8,278 bases of DNA from an uncultured Paracoccaceae bacterium (GTDB taxonomy: Bacteria; Pseudomonadota; Alphaproteobacteria; Rhodobacterales; Rhodobacteraceae). Below are positions 1 through 6,949 of this stretch, in pieces. The position numbers were made by a program, and so were the translations under genes. Where the stretch lies: positions 1 to 8,278 of the forward strand of contig CAKZNY010000313.1 of NCBI GenBank assembly GCA_937132145.1, written 5' to 3'. Position 1 is the first letter of the stretch. Each line of letters starts with the position of its first letter. Below the pieces are notes generated by a model that saw only the letters and a program-made list of their open reading frames with translations, searched no databases and had not been told where the DNA came from.

Positions 1-10
1 AATTCCTTCT

Positions 11-106
11 GTAAGCACAGCGAAATCTACAAATGAAATTCCTTTATTAACAGTATTTACACGTTAAATCCTCGTGAATGTCAGCCTCCGTGACCTATGT
101 GCTTAC
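11..106. repeat. 9-bp inverted repeat with distant arms in the aapJ leader
   Basis: GTAAGCACA at 11-19 is the exact reverse complement of TGTGCTTAC at 98-106. The arms are separated by 78 bases, too far for a normal attenuator hairpin. They could be two half-sites of one regulator in opposite orientation flanking the promoter zone, or chance. Function is unknown. Confidence 0.35.
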
Positions 107-118
107 TTAGCGTTTAGC

Positions 119-147
119 TTGACCAATCGATAAAGAATTGTTCAAAC
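119..147 (+). promoter_or_regulatory. Possible sigma-70-type promoter for the aap operon
   Basis: TTGACC at 119-124 matches five of six bases of the TTGACA -35 box. A 17-base spacer leads to TCAAAC at 142-147, which matches the -10 consensus at only three of six positions. The place is plausible, about 105 bases upstream of the aapJ start and within AT-rich DNA, but the -10 is poor. A competing -10-like TAAGAT at 197-202 has no good -35. This is a candidate only. Confidence 0.25.
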
Positions 148-251
148 TGTCTGGGTCGCGGTCAAAATCGACTGCGAATAGAATCGCTCCGGTCATTAAG
201 ATCGGTTCAAGCTCGAAACGTTTTCGGGCAATTCACCAGGAAGAGGTAAAT

Positions 252-1268
252 ATGAAAAAGACTGTACTTTTCGGCGCAATTGCTGCCGTAGGTCTAACAG
301 CAGGCATGGCTACGGCCGGCACGCTTGAGGACGTTCTCGCAAATGGCGAGCTGGCTTGTGGCGTGTCCACAGGTTCCCCCGGTTTCTCGTTCCCGGACAA
401 AGACGGCCGTTGGCAGGGTTTTGACGTTGGCTACTGCCGCGCACTTGCTGGCGCTGTATTGGGTGACGGCGACGCGATCAAATTCGTTCCACTTAGCTCC
501 AAAACTCGTTTTGCAGCTTTGTCTTCGGGCGAAATTGACGTTCTGTCCCGTAACACAACATGGACGTTCTCTCGTGACGTTGACCTGAAGCAGACATTTG
601 TTGGCGTAGATTACTACGACGGCCAGGGCTTCATGGTTAAAGTTGACTTGGGTGTTGAGTCTGTTCTTGATCTGGACGGCGCAACTATTTGTATTCAGAC
701 CGGTACAACTACCGAGCTGAACTTGGCTGATTATTTCCGCACAAACGGAATGTCCTATGAGCCAGTGCCTATTGAAGGCAATGCAGAAGCGCAGCAGCAG
801 TACCTTGCCGGTGCTTGTGATGCGTACACAACCGACCGTTCGGCTTTGGCTGGCACACGTATGTCATTCGAAAATCCAGCCGATCACATGTTGCTACCTG
901 AAATCATTTCGAAAGAGCCTCTTGGTCCTCTCGTAGCGCACGGCGACGACAACTGGGCAGATATTGCCATGTGGACGCTGAACGCTTTGATTACAGCTGA
1001 AGAGCTGGGCATCACTCAGGCCAACGTTCTTGAGATGGCTAAAGGTACTAACAACCCGGAAATCAACCGTATGCTTGGTTCCGAAGGTTCGTTGGGCGCA
1101 ATGCTTGGTCTATCCTCTGACTGGGCTGTTAACGCAATCCTGGCCGGTGGTAACTACGGCGAGATCTTCTCCAACAATATCGGTGAGAACTCTCCAATTG
1201 GTCTATCCCGTGGCGTGAACGCGCTATGGACAGACGGCGGCCTGATCTACTCGCCTCCGTTCCGTTGA
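252..1268 (+). CDS. aapJ: Amino-acid ABC transporter substrate-binding protein AapJ (BztA-like)
   Basis: This is the periplasmic receptor of a broad-specificity L-amino-acid importer (Aap/Bzt family). The 338-residue product starts with a clear signal peptide: MKK, a hydrophobic core at residues 5-19, and a likely cleavage after Ala22 (ATA|GTL). The family-3 solute-binding domain follows from about residue 30. Lobe-2 features include C-I-Q-T-G-T-T-T-E at 147-155 and T-T-D-R at 193-196, whose Thr and Asp in this family typically contact the amino acid's carboxylate and amino groups. Cys147 and Cys189 probably form a disulfide. The length fits AapJ/BztA (about 340). The ATG at 252 was chosen because AGGAAGAGG (238-246) lies five bases upstream and it places the signal peptide at the N-terminus; an in-frame extension to 138 would bury it. 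It is first in the aapJQMP operon. Wobble bases are T-rich compared with argS. The exact substrate range cannot be read from sequence. Confidence 0.95.
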   Translation: MKKTVLFGAIAAVGLTAGMATAGTLEDVLANGELACGVSTGSPGFSFPDKDGRWQGFDVGYCRALAGAVLGDGDAIKFVPLSSKTRFAALSSGEIDVLSRNTTWTFSRDVDLKQTFVGVDYYDGQGFMVKVDLGVESVLDLDGATICIQTGTTTELNLADYFRTNGMSYEPVPIEGNAEAQQQYLAGACDAYTTDRSALAGTRMSFENPADHMLLPEIISKEPLGPLVAHGDDNWADIAMWTLNALITAEELGITQANVLEMAKGTNNPEINRMLGSEGSLGAMLGLSSDWAVNAILAGGNYGEIFSNNIGENSPIGLSRGVNALWTDGGLIYSPPFR

Positions 1269-1278
1269 TCTGATCAAC
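1264..1278 (+). repeat. Palindrome across the aapJ stop codon
   Basis: GTTGATC (1264-1270), one central T, and GATCAAC (1272-1278) form a perfect 7+1+7 palindrome that includes the TGA stop (1266-1268). In RNA it could fold as a six-pair stem with a three-base loop, followed closely by TTTT at 1281-1284. It may be a small first hairpin protecting the aapJ 3' end, or an operator-like DNA palindrome. Confidence 0.45.
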
Positions 1279-1284
1279 ACTTTT

Positions 1285-1319
1285 GGGGCGCGGCCTACAG
1301 GTCGCGCCCCATCTTTATT
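1285..1319 (+). terminator. Strong hairpin after aapJ: partial terminator / mRNA stabiliser
   Basis: An 11-pair stem (1285-1295 with 1300-1310; GGGGCGCGGCC against GGTCGCGCCCC, one G-U pair) closes a four-base TACA loop. It is followed by ATCTTTATT at 1311-1319, an imperfect T-tract. Hairpins after the binding-protein gene are common in ABC importer operons. They let most transcripts end or be stabilised there, so the periplasmic protein is made in excess of the permeases. The interrupted T-tract and the unbroken operon downstream suggest partial read-through. Confidence 0.8.
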
Positions 1320-1372
1320 AACTAACAGTTTCTTTAGTTGATGCCAGCGGGCAGGGGTGGCTAAACCACCTC
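1319..1372 (+). other. Further predicted hairpins in the aapJ-aapQ intercistronic leader
   Basis: Two weaker stems follow the main hairpin. One is AACTAA/TTAGTT (1320-1325 with 1334-1339, eight-base loop). The other is GGGGTGG/CCACCTC (1354-1360 with 1366-1372, one G-U pair, CTAAA loop). The aapQ ribosome-binding site at 1399-1404 lies beyond them. No gene is seen between 1269 and 1410. Confidence 0.4.
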
Positions 1373-1410
1373 GCATAATTCGCGGCTCGGCTTTCACCAG
1401 GAGGGGAGCC

Positions 1411-2946
1411 ATGTCTATGGCAGGCCACACAGCAGATAAAAAGGCGTTCCGCCTGAGTATGCTGATTTATGATACCCGCTACCGCTCGATAACCATTCAG
1501 CTTATTGCGCTTATCGCGCTGATTCTTGTCGGCGCTTGGCTGGTTAACAACACACTCAACAATCTCGAGGCACTCGATAAAGAGCTTGGTTTCGGTTTCC
1601 TGTCAGAGCCATCGAGCTACGACATCAACCAACGCCTTATTGAGTACGATTCACGCAGCACCCACGGGCGCGCCGCGATTGTAGGTATTCTCAATACGTT
1701 GCTGGTGGCCTTTATGGGCTGCGTGCTGGCAACGGTAATCGGTGTTACGGCTGGTATTGCACGCCTCTCCAAAAACTGGATTATAGCGCGCCTTATGACT
1801 ACCTATGTTGAAATGTTCCGTAACATTCCGGTTCTTCTCTGGATCGTTCTGATCATGGCCGTCGTCATTGAGTCGTTACCGGTTCCAAGATCCTTCAAGG
1901 GCGATAATGCTATATCGAGTATGTTGTTTGGCGATTCCGTCGCTATTACAAACCGAGGCGTTTATTTCCCCAAGATGGTGCTTAACGACGGCTCTACGAT
2001 GGTTCTTACCACCTTGGCTCTTTCGCTGGTCGGGATGTGGTTTTTCGGACGCTGGGCCAAGAAACGGCAAGCTATGACCGGTGCGATTTTGCCAACTGGC
2101 TGGATCAAGCTGGGGATATTTGCCATTCCGACTTTGATAGTATTCACGATTTTCTCTTTAATAAACCAGACACGGGATTATAGCATTGTAACCACTTCGC
2201 CCCTTGAAAACGGTGCGTTGGCAGGCATAGAGCGACCACTCGCCTGTGTCGTTGGTGGATCGTCCCAGTCGGTTATCTTGCAAACCTTGCTACGGGAATC
2301 CGGGCAAAGAGTTAAAATCGTCGAGTTCGGTTCAACTGACGAGGCCAAAGCAGCATACTCCGCCGGAGAATGTAATGTGGTCGGCGTTTCGTCGGGCGAG
2401 GTTGATTCCTTCGTCGCCAGTCTAGGTGTTCCGTCAGACAGTTTCGTTGCGAGCACAACTTACACACACGGAACCGCGATTACCCTGTCACGTCCCCACT
2501 TCGTAGGCTTCAACTTTATCGACGGCTACCAGATGCGGAACTCGTTGATCGCATTGTGGTTGGCGTTGTCTTTCTATCACGGCGCATTCATCGCAGAAAC
2601 GGTTCGTGCGGGCATCCTGGCCGTATCCAAAGGTCAATCCGAGGCTGCTGCGGCATTGGGCTTGCGCCCTAAACGCGTCATGAATCTGGTGGTCCTGCCA
2701 CAAGCGCTGCGTGTGATGATCCCACCGATGATTTCGCATTTCCTTAGCCTTACGAAGAACTCTTCGCTAGCTATCGTTGTGGGCTACATGGACATCACGG
2801 CGACTTTGGGCGGCATCACGCTGAACCAGACAGGCCGCGAGATGGAGTCCTTGCTGCTGCTAATGGCTATGTATCTCAGCATCTCGATCACTGTGTCGGT
2901 CATTATGAACTGGTACAATGAATCCATTAAAATGAGGGAGCGGTAA
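1411..2946 (+). CDS. aapQ: Amino-acid ABC transporter permease AapQ with an extra periplasmic domain
   Basis: This is an inner-membrane permease of the Aap/Bzt importer, predicted to pair with AapM. The 511-residue product has an N-terminal membrane span at about 27-47, a periplasmic loop, then the permease core starting near residue 91 (NTLLVA). The cytoplasmic EAA loop is at about 411-440 (E411-A-A-A-A-L-G, then LPQALR) and contacts the ATPase. Two additional spans at about 196-213 and 233-251 flank a basic cytoplasmic turn (GRWAKKRQ). About 100 residues follow before the conserved GFNF segment (366-369). Family members are usually about 400-430 long, so this insert explains the excess. It resembles AapJ lobe 2 (separate entry). 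The ATG at 1411 has AGGAGG at 1399-1404 six bases upstream; a GTG at 1357 would give a longer N-terminus but lacks a comparable site. The stop lies two bases before aapM. Confidence 0.93.
   Translation: MSMAGHTADKKAFRLSMLIYDTRYRSITIQLIALIALILVGAWLVNNTLNNLEALDKELGFGFLSEPSSYDINQRLIEYDSRSTHGRAAIVGILNTLLVAFMGCVLATVIGVTAGIARLSKNWIIARLMTTYVEMFRNIPVLLWIVLIMAVVIESLPVPRSFKGDNAISSMLFGDSVAITNRGVYFPKMVLNDGSTMVLTTLALSLVGMWFFGRWAKKRQAMTGAILPTGWIKLGIFAIPTLIVFTIFSLINQTRDYSIVTTSPLENGALAGIERPLACVVGGSSQSVILQTLLRESGQRVKIVEFGSTDEAKAAYSAGECNVVGVSSGEVDSFVASLGVPSDSFVASTTYTHGTAITLSRPHFVGFNFIDGYQMRNSLIALWLALSFYHGAFIAETVRAGILAVSKGQSEAAAALGLRPKRVMNLVVLPQALRVMIPPMISHFLSLTKNSSLAIVVGYMDITATLGGITLNQTGREMESLLLLMAMYLSISITVSVIMNWYNESIKMRER
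2224..2466 (+). other. Binding-protein-like insert within AapQ (about residues 272-352)
   Basis: The segment aligns ungapped with residues 140-220 of the AapJ encoded in this operon. Cys279 and Cys321 correspond to AapJ Cys147 and Cys189, 42 residues apart in both. Between those cysteines I count 12 identities in 43 positions, including G283/G151, R295/R163, G298/G166, E311-A312/E179-A180, Y316/Y184 and A318-G319/A186-G187. Further identities at S337, P341 and D343 extend the match to about 65 residues. The Ser284-Ser285 pair matches the ligand-contacting Thr-Thr. The usual amine-binding Asp (AapJ Asp195) is replaced by Ser327, so amino-acid binding of the classical kind is unlikely. The flanking spans and the cytoplasmic EAA loop place the insert in the periplasm. 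Homology is inferred by eye. Confidence 0.7.
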
Positions 2947-2948
2947 AC

Positions 2949-4247
2949 ATGACTGAACAATCTTATGTCCGCACAGAAATGCTGGGCGAGAAACCTCCAC
3001 CCTCATCGCAAGTCGGTCCGGTCAAATGGGTGATGGAAAATCTGTTTTCTTCCATTCCGAACGCGGTAATGACACTCGTGTCGGTGTGGGCTGTTTATTT
3101 TCTCCTTAGCGGCATTTTGCCTTGGACTTTCCAATCAAGCTGGAATTCTACGTCACTTCATGGCTGTCGTGCGTATATTGTCGAAAAATATGGTGAAGGT
3201 ACCGAGGGTGCTTGTTGGTCGGTGATCAACGAACGCTGGAAACAGCTTCTGTTCGGTTTCTACCCGAAAGAACTATACTGGCGTCCGGTAGTGACATTGA
3301 TCCTGATGTTCGTAGCTATTTCACCAGTGCTATTCGCATCCGTTCCTCGCAAAGTGATGCTGTTTTCGGTGATCTATCCTTTTCTCGCTTTCTGGTTGCT
3401 TTGGGGTGGCTCGATCTGGTTGCCAATCGTAGCTTTTTCAGGCTTTGGCGTTGCGTACCTAGCAATTGTTTTCGGGCCGGCTCTGATTGGCTCGCTCGGT
3501 GCAACCATTGTCGCAGGTGTATTACCTATCGTATATTGGCTGTTTCTCGCGGGTCCGATTATTGCAGGTCTGAACTCCGTCGCGCCAATCGGCATTGAAG
3601 GTATCGACAGTGACCAGATGGGCGGGTTTATGATCTCGATGATCATTGGTATTTCAGGTATCGCCCTGTCCCTGCCGATCGGTATTCTGCTGGCCCTTGG
3701 CCGCCAGTCACCGTTGTTCATTGTGAAAACCATCTGCGTGACCTTCATCGAGTTTATCCGTGGCGTGCCACTGATTACCTTGTTGTTTGTGGCGTCGGTT
3801 CTGTTGAACTACTTCTTGCCACCGGGAACCAACTTCGATCTTATCCTGCGGGTTATTATCATGGTGACGTTCTTTGCCGCGGCCTACATGGCCGAGGTGA
3901 TCCGTGGAGGTTTGGCTGCCTTGCCGAAAGGGCAATTCGAGGCGGCTGACGCGCTCGGTCTGGATTATTGGAAAGCAACACGGCTGATTATTATGCCGCA
4001 AGCGCTGAAAGTATCTATTCCGAACATCGTCAGCAACTTTATCGGCCTGTTCAAAGACACGACACTGGTCTCGATCATTGGACTGCTCGACCCGATGGGT
4101 CTGTCCCGCGCTATTGTGGCGGATCAGAACTGGAACGGTATCGTATGGGAGATTTATGCCTTCATCGCGTTGTTGTTCTGGATTTTCACCTTCTCAATGT
4201 CGCGTTATTCCATGTATCTCGAGCGCAAGCTCGCGACCGGTCACTAA
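2949..4247 (+). CDS. aapM: Amino-acid ABC transporter permease AapM (BztC-like)
   Basis: This is the second inner-membrane permease of the importer. The 432-residue protein has a cytoplasmic N-terminus and a first span at about 37-58. A periplasmic loop follows with the family pattern C-R-x-Y (73-76), C-W (89-90) and FGFYP (102-106), then several more spans between about 112 and 210. The core permease domain starts near residue 224. Its cytoplasmic EAA loop is at about 331-360 (E331-A-A-D-A-L-G, then MPQALK). Length agrees with BztC-type subunits (about 430) and is longer than rhizobial AapM (about 380). The ATG at 2949 follows GAGGGAG (2934-2940) with eight bases between. It begins two bases after the aapQ stop, so translation of the two is probably coupled. 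Unlike AapQ, it has no obvious binding-protein-like insert. Confidence 0.95.
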   Translation: MTEQSYVRTEMLGEKPPPSSQVGPVKWVMENLFSSIPNAVMTLVSVWAVYFLLSGILPWTFQSSWNSTSLHGCRAYIVEKYGEGTEGACWSVINERWKQLLFGFYPKELYWRPVVTLILMFVAISPVLFASVPRKVMLFSVIYPFLAFWLLWGGSIWLPIVAFSGFGVAYLAIVFGPALIGSLGATIVAGVLPIVYWLFLAGPIIAGLNSVAPIGIEGIDSDQMGGFMISMIIGISGIALSLPIGILLALGRQSPLFIVKTICVTFIEFIRGVPLITLLFVASVLLNYFLPPGTNFDLILRVIIMVTFFAAAYMAEVIRGGLAALPKGQFEAADALGLDYWKATRLIIMPQALKVSIPNIVSNFIGLFKDTTLVSIIGLLDPMGLSRAIVADQNWNGIVWEIYAFIALLFWIFTFSMSRYSMYLERKLATGH

Positions 4248-4265
4248 GTTTAAGGAGTTAATAAA

Positions 4266-5057
4266 ATGGTTACTGAAATCGAACGTGAAATTGATCGGTC
4301 GCACATGGAAGTGTCTGACGAGATTGCTATTCAAATCACGGGTATGAACAAGTGGTATGGCGCATTCCATGTGCTTAAGGATATCAACATAACGGTTAAT
4401 CGCGGCGAGCGTATCGTGGTGTGTGGGCCATCGGGTTCGGGTAAATCCACCCTGATCCGCTGTATCAACCGTCTTGAGGTACACCAGGAAGGCACGATTA
4501 TTGTTGATGGAACCGAGCTGTCCTCGGATCTTAAAAACATCGACAAGATCCGTTCCGAAGTGGGCATGGTGTTCCAGCACTTCAACCTGTTCCCGCATCT
4601 GAGCGTTCTTGAAAACTGCACGCTGGCCCCGATCTGGGTTCGTGGCATTCCCAAGAAAGAAGCCGAAGAGACGGCGATGCGATACCTCGAAAAGGTGAAA
4701 ATCCCCGAGCAGGCGCTAAAATTCCCCGGACAGCTTTCCGGTGGTCAGCAGCAGCGTGTGGCGATTGCCCGCTCGTTGTGCATGGAGCCGCGCATCATGT
4801 TGTTCGACGAGCCGACATCGGCGCTCGACCCTGAAATGATCTCCGAGGTGCTCGACACAATGATCGAGCTGGCCGAAGAGGGCATGACCATGATCGTTGT
4901 GACCCACGAAATGGGCTTCGCCCGTAAAGTGGCGAACCGCGTGATCTTCATGGATGACGGGCAGATCGTAGAGGAAAACGTGCCGGAAGAATTCTTCGGC
5001 AACCCTCAATCCGAGCGTACCAAGCTGTTCCTGTCGCAGATTCTGGGCCACCAGTAG
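4266..5057 (+). CDS. aapP: Amino-acid ABC transporter ATP-binding protein AapP (BztD-like)
   Basis: This is the cytoplasmic ATPase that drives the AapQ-AapM channel. The 263-residue protein has all ABC motifs in order: Walker [10 protein letters not shown] at 54-62, Q-loop Gln104, signature L-S-G-G-Q-Q-Q-R at 157-164, Walker B ending Asp181 with catalytic Glu182, D-loop S-A-L-D at 185-188, and switch His214. It is thus expected to be fully active. Length fits polar-amino-acid ATPases (240-265). The ATG at 4266 is preceded by AAGGAG (4252-4257) at eight bases. An internal ATG at residue 14 is possible but has no better site. It lies 18 bases after aapM and is last in the operon, followed by two hairpins. 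Confidence 0.97.
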   Translation: MVTEIEREIDRSHMEVSDEIAIQITGMNKWYGAFHVLKDINITVNRGERIVVCGPSGSGKSTLIRCINRLEVHQEGTIIVDGTELSSDLKNIDKIRSEVGMVFQHFNLFPHLSVLENCTLAPIWVRGIPKKEAEETAMRYLEKVKIPEQALKFPGQLSGGQQQRVAIARSLCMEPRIMLFDEPTSALDPEMISEVLDTMIELAEEGMTMIVVTHEMGFARKVANRVIFMDDGQIVEENVPEEFFGNPQSERTKLFLSQILGHQ

Positions 5058-5069
5058 GGCAACAAAACA

Positions 5070-5098
5070 GGATTGCTCGTTACGCATTCGGGCAATCC
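5070..5098 (+). terminator. First hairpin after aapP
   Basis: GGATTGCTCG (5070-5079) pairs with CGGGCAATCC (5089-5098). This gives ten pairs including one G-U and a nine-base loop. It begins 12 bases after the aapP stop. The following CTTCTGG is a poor T-tract, so it may act with the next hairpin or as a 3'-end stabiliser rather than as a complete terminator. Confidence 0.55.
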
Positions 5099-5107
5099 CT
5101 TCTGGAA

Positions 5108-5146
5108 GGGCGCGGGTAGCTATGCTATGCCGCGCCCATTCTATTT
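5108..5146 (+). terminator. Second hairpin between aapP and argS: likely operon terminator
   Basis: GGGCGCGG (5108-5115) pairs with CCGCGCCC (5130-5137) in eight G-C pairs. The loop can form a small inner TAGC/GCTA stem (5117-5120 with 5124-5127). The tail ATTCTATTT at 5138-5146 is T-rich and resembles that after the aapJ hairpin. Together with the preceding hairpin it probably ends most aap transcripts. The argS ribosome-binding site begins at 5147, immediately after it. Confidence 0.65.
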
Positions 5147-5159
5147 GGAAAGTCGAGAA

Positions 5160-6905
5160 ATGAACCTATTCGCCGAAATCAAGACACTCGTGTTGGAAAA
5201 CCTTAACGTGCTGGTCACCGAGGGCGTGCTGCCCGCCGGATTGAACTATGCAAACGTAGCGGTAGAACCACCCCGAGACGCTTTGCACGGCGACATGGCG
5301 ACCAACGCCGCGATGGTTCTGGCCAAGCCCGCAAAAATGAAACCCCGCGATATTGCGGATGCCTTGGCCGTGAAACTGGCCGAAGATCCACGGATTTTGT
5401 CCGCCGATGTGGCCGGACCGGGCTTTTTGAACCTGCGCCTCGACCCTGTTCTGTGGTTCGACATTGTTACCGACGCCCTGAGCAAAGGTGCCGATTTCGG
5501 TCGCTCAAACATGGGCGAAGGCCGGAAGATCAACGTGGAGTTCGTCTCCGTCAACCCAACCGGTCCCTTGCACGTAGGCCACACCCGTGGCGCGGTGTTT
5601 GGCGACGCATTGGCTGGCCTGCTCGATTTCGCAGGCTACAACGTGACCCGTGAATATTACATTAACGACGGCGGCGCACAGGTGGACGTGCTGGCGCGCT
5701 CGGCCTATGAACGCTACCGCGAAGCAAACGGCCTTGAGCCAGAAATTGTCGAGGGCCTATACCCCGGCGACTACCTGATCCCTGTGGGCGAAGCGTTAAA
5801 AGAAAAATACGGCGACAGCCTGATCGACCAACCCGAAAGCGTCTGGTTGGAAGACCTGCGGGAATTCTCGACCGAAATGATGATGGATTTGATCCGCTCG
5901 GACCTGAAATTACTGGGCGTGACCATGGACGTGTTCTTCAGCGAAAAATCGCTATATGGCACCGGTAAAATCGAGGCTGCACTGGCTAACCTCGACGCAA
6001 AAGGCCTGATCTATGAAGGCGTGCTACCCCCGCCAAAAGGCAAGTTGCCCGACGGTTGGGAAGCCCGCGAGCAAACCCTGTTCAAGTCCACCGAACACGG
6101 CGATGACGTTGATCGCCCGATCAAGAAATCCGACGGCGGCTGGACATATTTCGCCCCCGACATCGCCTATCACTACGACAAAATCGAACGTGGCTTCGAC
6201 GAGCTGATTGACGTTCTGGGGGCCGACCACGGTGGCTATGTCAAACGTATGAAGGCCGCCGTTTCAGCGTTGTCAGACGGAAAAATCCCGCTGGACATCA
6301 AGCTTTGCCAGTTGGTGCGGCTGTATAAAAACGGCAAACCATTCAAAATGTCCAAACGGGCAGGGACGTTCGTTTTGCTTAGAGACGTGGTTGAACAGGT
6401 TGGCCCGGACGTCACCCGTTTCATCATGCTGACCCGCAAAAACGATGCCCCGCTGGATTTTGATTTAGCCAAAGCGCTTGAGCAATCCAAAGACAACCCC
6501 GTTTTTTACGTCCAATACGCCCATGCGCGGGTTAATTCGGTACTAAAGAAAGCGGTCGAGGCAGGGCTGAAAGTTGACGATGAAACACTGGCAAACGCGG
6601 ACCTGACCCTTCTGGCACATCCGGCCGAACTGGGCCTCGCGCAGAAGTTGGCCGAATGGCCGCGCTTGCTGGAAACTGCCGCCAAAACCCACGAGCCACA
6701 CCGGATTGCGTTCTATCTTTATGAGCTGGCGTCCGAATTTCATGCGCTCCAGCACCTCGGCAAGATCGAACCCGAGATGCGGTTTATTCAGCCCGACAAG
6801 CGTGCGCAAAGTACCGCTCGTATCGCTCTTATCCGCGCGGTTGCCGTTGCTATTGCCGCCGGTCTTGGTATTCTTGGGGTGACCCCGGCAAAAGAGATGC
6901 GGTAA
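5160..6905 (+). CDS. argS: Arginyl-tRNA synthetase
   Basis: This cytoplasmic class I synthetase charges tRNA-Arg with arginine using ATP. The 581-residue product has the N-terminal Add1-type domain (about 1-100). The catalytic domain carries H-V-G-H at 138-141 (within [10 protein letters not shown]) and a canonical K-M-S-K at 396-399. A C-terminal anticodon-binding helical domain (DALR type) spans about 455-581 and ends in TPAKEMR. Length is normal for the family (about 560-590). The ATG at 5160 was chosen because the product begins with the family-like NLFAEIK and GGAAAG (5147-5152) lies seven bases upstream. A TTG start at 5073 would run the coding region through both hairpins. Only 102 bases separate it from aapP, mostly hairpin, so its promoter is not obvious. 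Codons are GC-richer at the third position than in aapJ. Confidence 0.97.
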   Translation: MNLFAEIKTLVLENLNVLVTEGVLPAGLNYANVAVEPPRDALHGDMATNAAMVLAKPAKMKPRDIADALAVKLAEDPRILSADVAGPGFLNLRLDPVLWFDIVTDALSKGADFGRSNMGEGRKINVEFVSVNPTGPLHVGHTRGAVFGDALAGLLDFAGYNVTREYYINDGGAQVDVLARSAYERYREANGLEPEIVEGLYPGDYLIPVGEALKEKYGDSLIDQPESVWLEDLREFSTEMMMDLIRSDLKLLGVTMDVFFSEKSLYGTGKIEAALANLDAKGLIYEGVLPPPKGKLPDGWEAREQTLFKSTEHGDDVDRPIKKSDGGWTYFAPDIAYHYDKIERGFDELIDVLGADHGGYVKRMKAAVSALSDGKIPLDIKLCQLVRLYKNGKPFKMSKRAGTFVLLRDVVEQVGPDVTRFIMLTRKNDAPLDFDLAKALEQSKDNPVFYVQYAHARVNSVLKKAVEAGLKVDDETLANADLTLLAHPAELGLAQKLAEWPRLLETAAKTHEPHRIAFYLYELASEFHALQHLGKIEPEMRFIQPDKRAQSTARIALIRAVAVAIAAGLGILGVTPAKEMR

Positions 6906-6922
6906 ATTCGCACATTATGGGG

Positions 6923-6949
6923 TTGGAGTAGTGACGCATACCATATAAA
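6923..6949 (+). promoter_or_regulatory. Possible promoter upstream of the SPOR gene
   Basis: TATAAA at 6944-6949 matches the -10 consensus at five of six positions. TTGGAG at 6923-6928 matches the -35 at three, with a short 15-base spacer. The -10-like box lies in the centre of an inverted repeat (6934-6957). The SPOR gene starts 26 bases after the -10 box. It is plausible but weak at -35; read-through from argS is also possible. Confidence 0.35.

Larger units (their letters stand above)
1..251 (+). promoter_or_regulatory. Non-coding leader upstream of aapJ
   Basis: No convincing gene lies in this stretch. It is AT-rich over roughly its first 140 bases and more GC-balanced nearer the aapJ start. 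It holds a weak promoter-like TTGACC at 119-124, a 9-bp inverted repeat with distant arms (11-19 and 98-106) and a short direct repeat, AATTCCTT, at 1-8 and 37-44. The aapJ ribosome-binding site, AGGAAGAGG at 238-246, sits at its right end. The only small ATG frame (33-50) encodes five residues. The operon promoter must lie here or left of the window. No sigma-54 type -24/-12 pair is evident. Confidence 0.6.

Noticed and set aside
138..251. N-terminal extension of aapJ upstream of the ATG at 252
   Set aside because: It would put 38 polar/basic residues before an excellent signal peptide, starts at a non-ATG codon, and ignores the strong ribosome-binding site at 238-246.
1374..1379. CATAAT as a -10 box for an internal aapQ promoter
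   Set aside because: No acceptable -35 hexamer lies 15-19 bases upstream; the nearest TTGATG is 30 bases away.
1357..1410. GTG start for aapQ 18 codons upstream
   Set aside because: The region forms a predicted hairpin and lacks a good ribosome-binding site, whereas the ATG at 1411 has AGGAGG at ideal spacing.
2178..2456. The extra AapQ region as a frameshift or inserted foreign gene
   Set aside because: The aapQ frame is continuous through it, with motifs intact on both sides and no flanking repeats; the segment reads as an in-frame domain.
3212..3598. Second-frame open stretch inside aapM (128 codons)
   Set aside because: It overlaps conserved membrane spans of AapM, lacks a ribosome-binding site, and encodes no recognisable pattern.
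4194..4598. Antisense open frame across the aapM-aapP junction
   Set aside because: It lies opposite highly conserved permease and ATPase codons, including Walker A, and has no recognisable protein features.
5073..5159. TTG start for argS 29 codons upstream
   Set aside because: The extension would translate through both hairpins and does not resemble the ArgS N-terminus; the ATG at 5160 gives the normal family length and start.
5058..5159. A T-box or other amino-acid-sensing riboswitch ahead of argS
   Set aside because: The spacer is only 102 bases, has no T-box consensus or specifier architecture, and is accounted for by two simple hairpins.
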